DNA of 64,000 bases. Origin: Dyella monticola. GTDB taxonomy: Bacteria > Pseudomonadota > Gammaproteobacteria > Xanthomonadales > Rhodanobacteraceae. The stretch spans positions 496,001-560,000 of the forward strand of contig NZ_QRBE01000001.1 of the NCBI RefSeq assembly GCF_003363155.1. The letters are read 5' to 3'. This document shows positions 19,100-27,610 of this stretch, one piece after another. The notes below the pieces were generated by a model. The model saw nothing but the letters and a program-made list of their open reading frames with translations, was not told the DNA's origin and ran no database searches. The stretch's first letter is position 1; every line of letters starts with the position of its first letter. The position numbers and the translations under genes were made by a program.

Positions 19100-19876
19100 T
19101 TAGCGCATGAGCGGCGAGACGGCGTCGTTTCGAAAAAGCTGCACGAACTGCTGCAATTGGCTCTCCTCGACGTCGGAGATGGCGACGAATCGCATGTGTT
19201 CGTCCGTCCATTGGATGACCGTATAACCGCGTTGTTGCGAAACACTCACCGCAGCGGTTTCCGATGATACGGGCCACTGATACAGATTGATCACATGCAG
19301 GCGCCGCCGGTAGATGAGTGCGGCGACATCGTGTCCATCGAGTGCGTCGAGCCGCCCACCCACCAGCGGGAAGCCCGCGTTTGCCAGATCTTTGACGCGG
19401 GGTGAGAAATCCAGCTTGCCGGCGAACCACGGTTTCACGGTGTGCTGGTCGGTGGAAATAACGTCCATGAGATGTTGCGGCTGCATCGAGCGGATATGGC
19501 CGGAGATGGCTTCCTCGACGGTCAGATTTGCATTGTCGTGACGATGCAGCGCATAGAACGCGGGCAGCGTGATCAACAGTGCGGCGGCGAAGCCTGCGGC
19601 CATCGACAGCGCAATGGGCGCGCGACGCGTTCTGGCCGGCGCTGCGTTGGCGGCCGATGTGGGCTCCGGGAAAGACCATTGCACGCGTAACGCATCCGGT
19701 GCTCGGCGGTAAAGCGACGCCTGCGTAAACGCAGCGCGAAGCTGCAGGAAATCGGCATGCTGTGCCGCACAGGCGGAGCAGTGGCGCAGATGGTGTTCCA
19801 TGGCTACGCTTTGCGAAGCGTCCAGTTCGTTATCGAGATAGGCGTGCAGAAGCAGCCTTGCGTCATCACACATCAT
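19100..19876 (-). CDS. Zinc-finger anti-sigma factor, membrane-anchored
   Basis: 258 aa. The N-terminal anti-sigma domain has the zinc motif His29-x3-Cys33-x2-Cys36. One transmembrane helix (about residues 87-108) precedes a periplasmic domain of about 150 residues. Such proteins bind their ECF sigma factor until a periplasmic or redox signal releases it. The start overlaps the end of the sigma gene by 11 nt, so the pair is translationally coupled. Confidence 0.87.
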   Translation of the reverse strand: MMCDDARLLLHAYLDNELDASQSVAMEHHLRHCSACAAQHADFLQLRAAFTQASLYRRAPDALRVQWSFPEPTSAANAAPARTRRAPIALSMAAGFAAALLITLPAFYALHRHDNANLTVEEAISGHIRSMQPQHLMDVISTDQHTVKPWFAGKLDFSPRVKDLANAGFPLVGGRLDALDGHDVAALIYRRRLHVINLYQWPVSSETAAVSVSQQRGYTVIQWTDEHMRFVAISDVEESQLQQFVQLFRNDAVSPLMR

Positions 19877-20426
19877 GACGGCATGCCTCCGTGGAAGAGC
19901 GAGAGAGTTCGGTTTTCAGCCGTTCGCGTGCGCGAGCCAATCGCGACATCACCGTGCCGATTTTCTGCCCGGTGATGGAGGCGATCTCCTTGTAGGAACA
20001 CTCTTCCAGTTCGCGCAGCACGATGGCTTCGCGCAAAGGGTGTGGAAGTTGGCCCAGTGCGGCGTGTAGCGCACGCACGTCTACCGCCAGCAACACGCGC
20101 GCTTCCGGCGACAGCTGCTCGTCAATGAGCCCATGTGTATCGTCGTCGAAGGATTCATGTGCATCGTCCGATGCGCCTTTTGCACGCAACGAATAAAACG
20201 TGTTGCGCACGATGGCGAGCAGCCATACGCGCGCATCGCCACCCCGGAAACTGTCAAAATAACGGAATGCACGCAGCATCGCCTCCTGCACGACGTCTTG
20301 CGCATCCGCATCGTCGCGCGTCAGCCATCGCGCAAGGTTGTAGGCGGCATCCAGATACGGCAGTACGCACACCTCGAAATGTGTGCGTCGGGGTGTTGAT
20401 GCGGGAGGACGAAAGTCGGAGGGCAT
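19866..20426 (-). CDS. ECF RNA polymerase sigma factor, RpoE-like
   Basis: 186 aa. Region 2 shows DDADAQDVVQEAMLRAFRYF (about 38-57) and the following RVWLLAIVRNTFYSLR. Region 4 shows LPHPLREAIVLRELEECSYK and ASITGQKIGTVMSRLARARE. The promoter-like GGAATA-N16-GGTATG upstream ends 7 nt before the ATG, so the message may be nearly leaderless. It is divergent from a metallophosphoesterase-cupredoxin operon with a matching promoter. Confidence 0.9.
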   Translation of the reverse strand: MPSDFRPPASTPRRTHFEVCVLPYLDAAYNLARWLTRDDADAQDVVQEAMLRAFRYFDSFRGGDARVWLLAIVRNTFYSLRAKGASDDAHESFDDDTHGLIDEQLSPEARVLLAVDVRALHAALGQLPHPLREAIVLRELEECSYKEIASITGQKIGTVMSRLARARERLKTELSRSSTEACRHDV

Positions 20427-20433
20427 AAAACCT

Positions 20434-20461
20434 CATACCGGCATTGCGGCGACTTTATTCC
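20434..20461 (-). promoter_or_regulatory. ECF-type promoter of the sigma/anti-sigma operon
   Basis: Minus strand GGAATA (20461-20456), 16-nt spacer, GGTATG (20439-20434). The -35-like and -10-like elements match those of the divergent promoter at 20477-20504, which suggests self-activation. Confidence 0.55.
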
Positions 20462-20476
20462 CGCGCGGGAAAACAC

Positions 20477-20504
20477 GGAATAGGCCGGTCGGCGACCCGG
20501 TAAA
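20477..20504 (+). promoter_or_regulatory. ECF-type promoter of the metallophosphoesterase-cupredoxin operon
   Basis: Plus strand GGAATA (20477-20482), 16-nt spacer, GGTAAA (20499-20504). Spacing and sequence mirror the promoter of the adjacent sigma gene. Confidence 0.55.
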
Positions 20505-20549
20505 GGCAGGTGAGGGCGGCGCTGGGCGGCCCTACTGGCGGAGCGTGTG

Positions 20550-21482
20550 ATGGAACAGGACAACGAACAGGGTCGGCGGCAATTCCTCAAATGCATGGCC
20601 TGGGCCGGGGCTGGCACCTTATGGCTGATGAAAAGCGGTGTACTGCAAGCACAGCCGTTGGGCGACAACGACAACGGCGCCGCGCAGGGCTCGGCTTTCA
20701 GTTTTGTGCAGATCAGCGATTCGCACATCGGCTTTCACCGAGCGCCCAACCCGGACGTGGTGGGCACCTTGCGGCGCTCGCTGGCGATGATCCGGGCGCA
20801 GACATCGCAGCCCGCCTTTGTGCTGCATACGGGCGATCTCACCCATTTATCCAAACCCGAACAGTTCGATACCTTGGCCGGACTGATGCAGGAAGCCCGC
20901 CTCGGCCGCAGCTTTTACGTGCCTGGCGAACACGATGTCATCGGCGACAACGGTGCCGAATTCTTCCGCCGTTTCGGCGAGAAGCAGCATGCGGGTGGCT
21001 GGTACAGCTTCGACCAGGGTGGCGTGCATTTCGTAGGTCTCATCAATGTGCTTAACCTCAAAGCCGGTGGATTGGGTTTGCTGGGCGCAGATCAGTTGGC
21101 ATGGCTGAAGAACGATCTTGCCGGCTTATCCGCCGAGACACCCATCGTCGTGTTTGCACATATGCCGCTATGGCCTCTTTATCCGCAGTGGGGCTGGGGG
21201 ACGGACGACAGCGCGCAAGCGATGACGTACCTGCGGCGTTTCGGCTCGGTAACCGTACTCAACGGGCATATCCATCAGATCCAGCAAAAGGTGGAAGGCC
21301 ACATCACGTTTTACACCGCGCGTTCCACCGCCTATCCGCAACCGGCGCCAGGCGCAGCACCCGCGCCAGGGCCGTTGCAGAGCGTGAAGCCAGATGCGCT
21401 GCATCGTTATCTGGGAATCCGCGACGTGCGGCACGTACATGTCGGTGGTGCGCTGGCGGTGACCGACGAGGTGATGGCATGA
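20550..21482 (+). CDS. Tat-exported metallophosphoesterase
   Basis: 310 aa. A Tat signal (GRRQFLKCMAWAGAGTLWLM) precedes a calcineurin-like fold with the metal motifs DSHIGFH, HTGDLTH (GD), the GEHDV block in place of GNHD, FAHMPLWPL, and NGHIHQ. The substrate is unknown. The ATG at 20550 has GGAG 7 nt upstream. The stop overlaps the cupredoxin start, so the two are likely made together under the neighbouring ECF sigma factor. Confidence 0.85.
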   Translation: MEQDNEQGRRQFLKCMAWAGAGTLWLMKSGVLQAQPLGDNDNGAAQGSAFSFVQISDSHIGFHRAPNPDVVGTLRRSLAMIRAQTSQPAFVLHTGDLTHLSKPEQFDTLAGLMQEARLGRSFYVPGEHDVIGDNGAEFFRRFGEKQHAGGWYSFDQGGVHFVGLINVLNLKAGGLGLLGADQLAWLKNDLAGLSAETPIVVFAHMPLWPLYPQWGWGTDDSAQAMTYLRRFGSVTVLNGHIHQIQQKVEGHITFYTARSTAYPQPAPGAAPAPGPLQSVKPDALHRYLGIRDVRHVHVGGALAVTDEVMA

Positions 21483-21820
21483 GCCGATCGATAGTGCGCG
21501 CGATGTGGATGGCGTTGTACTGCGCAGTGTTCGCATGTCCAGCTGCCGGTGCGGCACCGGCCAAAGACACGAGCTATGCTGTGGGCATCCAGAACTTCGC
21601 ATTCGTGCCCAAGACACTCACTGTGCCGATCGGCACGCGCGTGGTGTGGACCAATCGCGATGAGGAGCCTCACGTGGTGACCAGCGCCGGCGCGACGTTC
21701 CCCTCATCGAAGGCGTTGGATTCCGGCGACAGCTACACCGTGACATTTTCCAAGCCAGGTACTTACACCTATTACTGCTCAATCCACCCGATGATGGTGG
21801 GGACCATCATTGTGCAGTGA
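21479..21820 (+). CDS. Cupredoxin (amicyanin-like blue copper protein)
   Basis: 113 aa. A signal peptide (about residues 1-26) is followed by a cupredoxin fold. The copper ligands are His65 (EEPHVV) and the C-terminal loop Cys100-x2-His103-x2-Met106, the short loop of amicyanin and pseudoazurin-like proteins. It probably accepts or passes electrons in the periplasm. The start overlaps the metallophosphoesterase stop by 3 nt; its 3' end overlaps the convergent ygiD gene by 14 nt. Confidence 0.88.
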   Translation: MSRSIVRAMWMALYCAVFACPAAGAAPAKDTSYAVGIQNFAFVPKTLTVPIGTRVVWTNRDEEPHVVTSAGATFPSSKALDSGDSYTVTFSKPGTYTYYCSIHPMMVGTIIVQ

Positions 21821-22616
21821 CGGTTGCCGGCGCGCTGTCGAAACGATAGATGTCCATGGCGAGAAAGCCCAGGTCGATACCTGCATCGATACGCTGCCCG
21901 GCGATGTGCTCGCCGGCGGCGCCAAGCGCCACATAAAGCGGCAGCAGATGTTCGTCGGTGGGATGCGCGCGTTCGGCGCCGGGCGCTTGCCGGCGATAGT
22001 CGAGCAAAGCGCCGATGTCGCCGGCTTTGATCTTCTGTTCGATCCAGCCAATGAAAGGACGCACATACGGCGCTTCATTAGCATCGCTGTAGCCAGCGCG
22101 AAGATCATGCAAGTTGTGGGTGATGCTGCCCGATCCAATCACCAGGACACCTTGTTCGCGCAGGGGTGCGAGCGCACGACCCACGGCGTATTGATGCGCC
22201 GGTCCAAGATGTGGCTGGATCGATAGCGGCATCACGGGAATATCGGCCTGCGGGTAAAGCAGGCGCAAAGGCACCCACGCACCATGATCCAATCCTTGCG
22301 CGGGATCACGTCGGGGCGAGAGATCCGCCTGCTCAAGCAGATGCGCAACCTGCGCGGCAACGTCCGGTGCGCCCGGCGCGGGATATTGGATCTCATACAG
22401 CTCGCGCGGGAAGCCGAAGAAGTCGTGAATGGTTTCAGGCCGAGCCGCAGTGCCTACGCTCGGCTCGCGCGCCAGCCAATGCGCGCTGGCGATCACGATG
22501 GCGTTCGGGCGCGGCAGGCGGGTGGCAAGCTCAGCCAACCGTTCGCCCATCTGACCGGGATGCAACGCGGTCATTGGCGAGCCGTGTGAAATATAGAGGC
22601 TTGGAAGCGTGTTCAT
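21807..22616 (-). CDS. ygiD: 4,5-DOPA dioxygenase extradiol-type protein YgiD
   Basis: 269 aa, matching E. coli YgiD (271). It is an LigB-type extradiol ring-cleavage fold, with His residues in ISHGSPM, SAHW, LDHGAWVPL and SITHNLHDL placed as the zinc/iron ligands of the family. E. coli YgiD opens L-DOPA to betalamic-type products in vitro; its physiological role is unclear. Confidence 0.88.
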   Translation of the reverse strand: MNTLPSLYISHGSPMTALHPGQMGERLAELATRLPRPNAIVIASAHWLAREPSVGTAARPETIHDFFGFPRELYEIQYPAPGAPDVAAQVAHLLEQADLSPRRDPAQGLDHGAWVPLRLLYPQADIPVMPLSIQPHLGPAHQYAVGRALAPLREQGVLVIGSGSITHNLHDLRAGYSDANEAPYVRPFIGWIEQKIKAGDIGALLDYRRQAPGAERAHPTDEHLLPLYVALGAAGEHIAGQRIDAGIDLGFLAMDIYRFDSAPATVTAQ

Positions 22617-22710
22617 GGTCCTGCAAGTATGGGCGCATCGGCGCGCTTACAGGGGAGCCGCAAGGAAACGCATTGTCGTGCTTGGCGAAACGATCGGGGC
22701 GAACTAGCTC

Positions 22711-22742
22711 ATCGTCATTGCGACCTTAGCTGCAATGACGAT
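22711..22742. terminator. Hairpin downstream of deaD
   Basis: ATCGTCATTGC (22711-22721) and GCAATGACGAT (22732-22742) form a perfect 11-bp stem with a 10-nt loop. It lies between two minus-strand genes, after the deaD stop. There is no long T run, so it may be a REP-type element as much as a terminator. Confidence 0.45.
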
Positions 22743-22766
22743 AAAGCAAGCATGACGCACAAAGCC

Positions 22767-24626
22767 TTACTTATGGCGCTTGGGCTTCCCGTGGCCCGCC
22801 CCATGCTTCGCCGGTTTTCCCGTGTTTCCGCGCGCATGCGTCGGCTTGAAAGCCGGTTTGCGCGGTGCACGCGCGCCGCCTGTGCTGCCTTCCTCCTCAT
22901 TGCCATCCCACTCGGCGATGCGCAACTGCTGCTGGTTCACCCACACCTTCTTCAAGTGTTGGAAAACTTCGCCAGGCATGCCATCAGGCAGGTCGATCAG
23001 GCTGTAATCGCCGCGAATGCTTAAACGTCCAATGTGCTGGCTCTCCAGGCCGGCTTCATTGGCAATCGCACCGATGATGTTGCCGGGCTTCACGCCGTGT
23101 TCGTGTCCCACCTCGATGCGATATGTGCGCTTGCCGCTTTCAGTGGCGTGCGGGCGAAGCTGGCGCGGGGCGAAATCGCGCGGATTGCCGTCGTGCTGAC
23201 GCGGCTCGCGCTGCGCACGGCGCGGTTCGCCGTCGTGTGCACGGGCAGGGCGTGCTTCACGCTCATGCGTGCGTTCGCGCTTGGGCGCCGCTTCCAGCAG
23301 GAGTGGGCGATCGCCCTGTGCGATGCGTGCCAAGGCGGCGGCAATTTCAATGGCCGGGATGTCGTGTTCCTGTTCGTACTGCTCGATCAGTTGCTGGAAT
23401 TGTTCCAAACCACCGATGGCGAGCGTATCGCTGATGCTTTGCTTGAAGCGCGCGATGCGGCGATCGTTCACGGCTTCTACCGTGGGCAGTTTCATTTCCT
23501 CGATCGGCTGGCGCGTGGCGCGTTCGATAGCGCGCAGCATGCCTTTTTCGCGCGGCGTTACGAACAGAATCGCCTCGCCGCTGCGACCGGCGCGACCGGT
23601 GCGGCCAATGCGGTGTACGTAACTTTCCGTGTCGTAGGGTATGTCGTAATTGAGCACGTGGCTGATGCGCTCCACATCCAGCCCGCGCGCAGCCACGTCG
23701 GTGGCGACAAGAATATCGAGCTTGCCTTCTTTGAGCTGCTGAATGACGCGCTCGCGTTGCGGCTGTGCGATATCGCCATTGATGGCGGCAGCAGCGAGCC
23801 CGCGAGCTTGCAGTTTTTCAGCCAGTTCTTCGGTCGCCTGCTTGGTGCGTGCGAAGATGATCATGGCGTCGAACGGCTCGGCTTCGAGGATGCGCGTCAT
23901 CGCATCCAGCTTGTGCATGCCGCTTACCCACCAATAACGCTGGCGGATGTTCGCTGCGGTGGTGGTGGCCGCCTTGATGGTGACTTCCACCGGATCTTTC
24001 AGATGCCGCTGGGCGATCTTGCGGATCGGCGGCGGCATCGTGGCGGAAAACAGCGCAACCTGTCGCTGGGGCGGCGTGGCCTGCAGCACTTTTTCGACGT
24101 CGTCGATAAAGCCCATGCGCAACATTTCATCCGCTTCATCGAGCACAATGAAGCGCAGTTCCGAAAGATCGAGCGTGCCGCGATCAAGGTGATCGATCAC
24201 GCGCCCCGGTGTGCCAACCACGACGTGCACACCACGCCGCAGCGCGTGCAACTGTGGGCCATAGCTTTGTCCGCCATAAATAGGCAGCACCTGGAAACCC
24301 GGCATGTGCGCCGCGTAACGCTGAAATGCTTCGGCCACCTGAATGGCGAGTTCGCGCGTGGGCGCCAACACCAATGACTGCGGCTTGCCGGGACGCATTT
24401 CGATGCGCGATAGGATCGGCAATGCGAACGCCGCCGTTTTGCCGGTGCCGGTTTGCGCCTGACCGAGCACATCGCGCCCTTCGAGCAAAGATGGAATGGT
24501 GGCGGCCTGGATCGGCGAAGGTGATTCGTAACCCACGTCGGCCAGCGCACGCAGGACTTCCGGCGTGAGCGCGAGCGCAGAGAAGCCGGCGGCGGCCGGA
24601 TTGGAATCAGGAGACGGGGACGACAT
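22767..24626 (-). CDS. deaD: DEAD-box ATP-dependent RNA helicase DeaD/CsdA
   Basis: 619 aa. Helicase motifs occur in order: Q motif with [17 protein letters not shown] (motif I), PTRELA, GTPGR, DEAD, SAT, and [11 protein letters not shown]. Beyond the two RecA domains there is a helical region, an Arg/Glu-rich linker (about 445-500), the DbpA-like RNA-binding domain (YRIEVGHEHGVKPGNIIGAI) and a basic tail. This is the layout of DeaD, which remodels ribosomal and messenger RNA in the cold. The ATG at 24626 is chosen for GAGG 7 nt upstream. Confidence 0.95.
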   Translation of the reverse strand: MSSPSPDSNPAAAGFSALALTPEVLRALADVGYESPSPIQAATIPSLLEGRDVLGQAQTGTGKTAAFALPILSRIEMRPGKPQSLVLAPTRELAIQVAEAFQRYAAHMPGFQVLPIYGGQSYGPQLHALRRGVHVVVGTPGRVIDHLDRGTLDLSELRFIVLDEADEMLRMGFIDDVEKVLQATPPQRQVALFSATMPPPIRKIAQRHLKDPVEVTIKAATTTAANIRQRYWWVSGMHKLDAMTRILEAEPFDAMIIFARTKQATEELAEKLQARGLAAAAINGDIAQPQRERVIQQLKEGKLDILVATDVAARGLDVERISHVLNYDIPYDTESYVHRIGRTGRAGRSGEAILFVTPREKGMLRAIERATRQPIEEMKLPTVEAVNDRRIARFKQSISDTLAIGGLEQFQQLIEQYEQEHDIPAIEIAAALARIAQGDRPLLLEAAPKRERTHEREARPARAHDGEPRRAQREPRQHDGNPRDFAPRQLRPHATESGKRTYRIEVGHEHGVKPGNIIGAIANEAGLESQHIGRLSIRGDYSLIDLPDGMPGEVFQHLKKVWVNQQQLRIAEWDGNEEEGSTGGARAPRKPAFKPTHARGNTGKPAKHGAGHGKPKRHK

Positions 24627-24734
24627 GGGAAAACCTCGACGTGGCATGCGCGGCGGCATGCAGGAGAAGGACACTATTGTAACAGCGTACGCTCGCCATA
24701 CTCTTGGCAGCTTGGGTAGTCATCGGGTATCGAC

Positions 24735-25484
24735 ATGAAAAACCGTCTGAAAGATCGCATCGCGTTGGTTACGGGAGCGTCCTCGGGCATCGGTGAAGCC
24801 ACCGCGTTGGCACTGGCCGAGCAGGGCGCCAAGGTGGCGATTGCCGCCCGGCGCAAGGATCGGCTTGAGCAACTGGCCCATACCCTGGCCGGCCTGGGCG
24901 CAGAGCCCCTGGTGCTGGTGGCGGATCTAGCCTCGGAAGTCGAAGCTCAGCGCATTGTGAAGGAAACCGAAGCGCATTACGGCCACCTGGACATCCTGGT
25001 CAACAACGCCGGCGTGATGTATCTGGAGCCGGTTGCAGAGGCCGATCTTGGCCGCTGGCGCCGCATGCTGGAGTTGAACGTGCTCAGCCTGATCGCCTCC
25101 ACACAGGCAGCGTTGCATGGCATGCGCGCGCGGCGTGATGGGCATATCGTGAACATTTCGTCAGTGGCCGGGCGTGTGGCCAATCCCAATTCAGGCGCCT
25201 ATGCGGCCACCAAGTTCGGCGTGGTGGCTTTTTCCGAATCGCTGCGGCGCGAGGTGTACAAGGACAACATCCGCGTCAGCGTGATCGAGCCTGGCCTGGT
25301 GGATACGGAACTGCGCGATCACATTGGCCATGAAGGTGTTCGCACCGCGCTCAACGGTGTGGCGAGCGGCATGCGCCAGCTGCAGTCGGAAGATATCGCC
25401 GAGGCCATTCTCTTCTGCGTGACGCGCCCGGATTACGTGTGCATCAACGAAGTGCTGATGCGTCCGACGGATCAGGAGCGTTGA
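24735..25484 (+). CDS. Short-chain dehydrogenase/reductase
   Basis: 249 aa, a classical SDR. The cofactor site is TGASSGIG (14-21), with AARRKD suggesting NADP preference, then NNAG and the catalytic Ser, Tyr and Lys in ISSVAG and YAATK. It resembles YdfG-type broad dehydrogenases. Followed after 4 nt by an acetyltransferase gene. The substrate cannot be inferred. Confidence 0.85.
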   Translation: MKNRLKDRIALVTGASSGIGEATALALAEQGAKVAIAARRKDRLEQLAHTLAGLGAEPLVLVADLASEVEAQRIVKETEAHYGHLDILVNNAGVMYLEPVAEADLGRWRRMLELNVLSLIASTQAALHGMRARRDGHIVNISSVAGRVANPNSGAYAATKFGVVAFSESLRREVYKDNIRVSVIEPGLVDTELRDHIGHEGVRTALNGVASGMRQLQSEDIAEAILFCVTRPDYVCINEVLMRPTDQER

Positions 25485-25488
25485 AGCC

Positions 25489-26043
25489 GTGACGGCATGG
25501 CCGGTATTGGAAACGTCGCGCGCGCGCATTCGCCTTCCGGACGTGACGGATGCGTCCAAACTATTGCGTTATCGCGTCGACAACCGCGCACACCTCGCGC
25601 CGTGGGAACCCTTGCGCGATACGGAGTACTACACGCTGGAGCATTGCATCCGAAGCATTGGCGATGGACGCAACCATGCCAGGCAGGATCGCGGGTATCC
25701 ATTGATGGCTTTTGACCGCGACGAGCAAACGATTCTCGCCACCTTGAATTTCGCCAATATCGTGCGTGGCGCGTTTCAGGCCTGTCACCTCGGTTATGGC
25801 GTTGCCGCACGCCTGCAAGGACAGGGCTTCATGCGCGAAGCGCTGGAAACGGGTATTGCCTGGGCCTTTGACGAACTGAGACTGCATCGGATCATGGCCA
25901 ATCACATGCCGAGCAATGAACGCAGCGGGAAACTGCTGGCCTCGCTGGGTTTTGAGCGTGAAGGTTATGCCAAGCGCTATCTGCAGATTGCAGGCGTTTG
26001 GGAAGATCACGTGCTTACGGCGTTGATTGGTCCGGACGGTTGA
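25489..26043 (+). CDS. RimJ/RimL-type GNAT acetyltransferase
   Basis: 184 aa from a GTG start, with GGAG 10 nt upstream. The layout matches RimJ: LETSRARIRLPDVTDA at the start, the acetyl-CoA segment LGYGVAARLQGQGFMREAL (about 98-116) and the C-terminal ERSGKLLASLGFEREGYAKR. RimJ acetylates the N-terminus of ribosomal protein S5; related enzymes have other targets. Confidence 0.8.
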   Translation: MTAWPVLETSRARIRLPDVTDASKLLRYRVDNRAHLAPWEPLRDTEYYTLEHCIRSIGDGRNHARQDRGYPLMAFDRDEQTILATLNFANIVRGAFQACHLGYGVAARLQGQGFMREALETGIAWAFDELRLHRIMANHMPSNERSGKLLASLGFEREGYAKRYLQIAGVWEDHVLTALIGPDG

Positions 26044-26058
26044 ACGTCAGTGTTTAGT

Positions 26059-26094
26059 ATCCCGGCACCCCGACGAATGTCGGGGTGCCGGGAT
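26059..26094. terminator. Perfect 16-bp hairpin between convergent genes
   Basis: Arms 26059-26074 and 26079-26094 are perfectly complementary with a GAAT loop. It lies 16 nt after the acetyltransferase stop and 28 nt before the end of rhlE. It lacks a T run but could act as a bidirectional terminator. It resembles REP palindromes found elsewhere in the window. Confidence 0.6.
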
Positions 26095-26121
26095 TGAAGG
26101 ATGCCGTCGGCCAGGAGTAGC

Positions 26122-27432
26122 TCAAATGGCGGCAGGCTTGCGCCCATGCGGCCGCCTGCGCTTGCGATTGCCCATCGCATGGTCACCGCTTGAATTGTTC
26201 TGCTGCGCATGTCCGTGCGGGCGGCGCGCATTGCCGCCTTGACGTGGCTGACGCTGAGCCTGCTTGGGACGTGGTGCATGCGCGTCCAGGCGCAATGGCT
26301 CGGACAGCTCAAAACCGGGTACTTCGTTGATCGCGATGTCCTGCTTCAAGAGCCTGCGGATATCGCGCAGCAAGCCGGATTCTTCATGGCTCACCAGCGA
26401 TAGCGCCAAACCGCTGGCGCCGGCGCGGCCGGTACGGCCGATGCGGTGCACGTAATCCTCGGCCACCATGGGCAGATCGAAGTTGATCACGATGGGCAAT
26501 TGATCGATATCGATGCCACGCGCGGCGATATCCGTGGCGACCAGTACGGTAATGCGCCCGCTCTTGAAATCGCCCAGTGCGCGCGTGCGAGCGTTCTGGC
26601 TCTTGTTGCCGTGAATGGCTGCCGCGCGCAGGCCCGATTGCTCCAGGTGGCGCACCAGCTTGTCGGCACCATGCTTGGTGCGGGTGAAGACCAGCGTCTG
26701 GCGGCGGCTGTCTTTGCTGAGCACGTGCAGTAGCAAATCCCGCTTGCGCGCATTGTCAACCGGATGCACTTCGTGGCTCACCGTGGTCGCCACGCTGTTG
26801 GGCGGCGTCACGGACACCTCGCTGGGCGCGTGCATGAACTGGATCGCCAGCGCCTTGATCTCGGGCGCGAACGTTGCCGAGAAAAGCAACGTCTGGCGCT
26901 GCCTGGGCAGTACGCCGATGATGCGTTTGAGCGCGGGCAGAAAACCCATGTCGAGCATGCGATCGGCTTCGTCCAGCACCAGCACTTCGACGCCGGAAAG
27001 GTCGACGGTGCGCTGCTGCATGTGATCGATCAGGCGGCCCGGCGTGGCGATGACAATATCCACGCCGCGGCGCAGTGCCTGCACCTGCGGCCCCATGCCG
27101 ACACCTCCGAAAATCACCGCGCTACTCACGCGCAGGTGTTTTCCATAGGTGCGAATGTTCTCGTGGACTTGGGCCGCCAGCTCGCGCGTAGGCGTGAGCA
27201 CAAGCGCACGTGGACGCGCCCTGGCGGTAGATGTGGTGGTGGATAACCGATGCAGCAGCGGCAGCGAAAACGCCGCCGTCTTGCCGGTGCCGGTTTGCGC
27301 GGCGGCCAGCAGGTCGCCGCCTTCCAGCACCACGGGAATGGCGCCGGCCTGGATGGGTGTGGGTTCGGCGTAGCCCTGTTCGGCAAGCGCGCGCAGCAAC
27401 GCAGGGGCGAGGCCCAGCGATTCGAAAGACAT
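26122..27432 (-). CDS. rhlE: DEAD-box RNA helicase RhlE
   Basis: 436 aa. Motifs are [35 protein letters not shown] and [10 protein letters not shown]. The C-terminus (about 375-436) is short, basic and rich in Gln, Arg and Pro, without a DbpA domain, which fits RhlE. Its known role is in ribosome maturation and RNA decay. It is the second DEAD-box gene within 5 kb. Confidence 0.92.
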   Translation of the reverse strand: MSFESLGLAPALLRALAEQGYAEPTPIQAGAIPVVLEGGDLLAAAQTGTGKTAAFSLPLLHRLSTTTSTARARPRALVLTPTRELAAQVHENIRTYGKHLRVSSAVIFGGVGMGPQVQALRRGVDIVIATPGRLIDHMQQRTVDLSGVEVLVLDEADRMLDMGFLPALKRIIGVLPRQRQTLLFSATFAPEIKALAIQFMHAPSEVSVTPPNSVATTVSHEVHPVDNARKRDLLLHVLSKDSRRQTLVFTRTKHGADKLVRHLEQSGLRAAAIHGNKSQNARTRALGDFKSGRITVLVATDIAARGIDIDQLPIVINFDLPMVAEDYVHRIGRTGRAGASGLALSLVSHEESGLLRDIRRLLKQDIAINEVPGFELSEPLRLDAHAPRPKQAQRQPRQGGNARRPHGHAQQNNSSGDHAMGNRKRRRPHGRKPAAI

Positions 27433-27610
27433 GAAATGCTCCTGTGCAACTCGGAGCTTTTCTTGCAGAACCGCGTTGCCGTATATGGGAATTTAGGTGG
27501 AATCCACGATCCGTGAGGGATGTGATTCGTCGGACATTATACACACATGAAGGCGGTTCGGGCCGCCTGTCCATCGTGCTAGCCTCGCGCAGCCATATCC
27601 GGAGCCATAC

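Noticed and set aside
23034-24377. 447-codon frame antisense to deaD
   Set aside because: Shadow of the helicase gene; no recognisable protein features.
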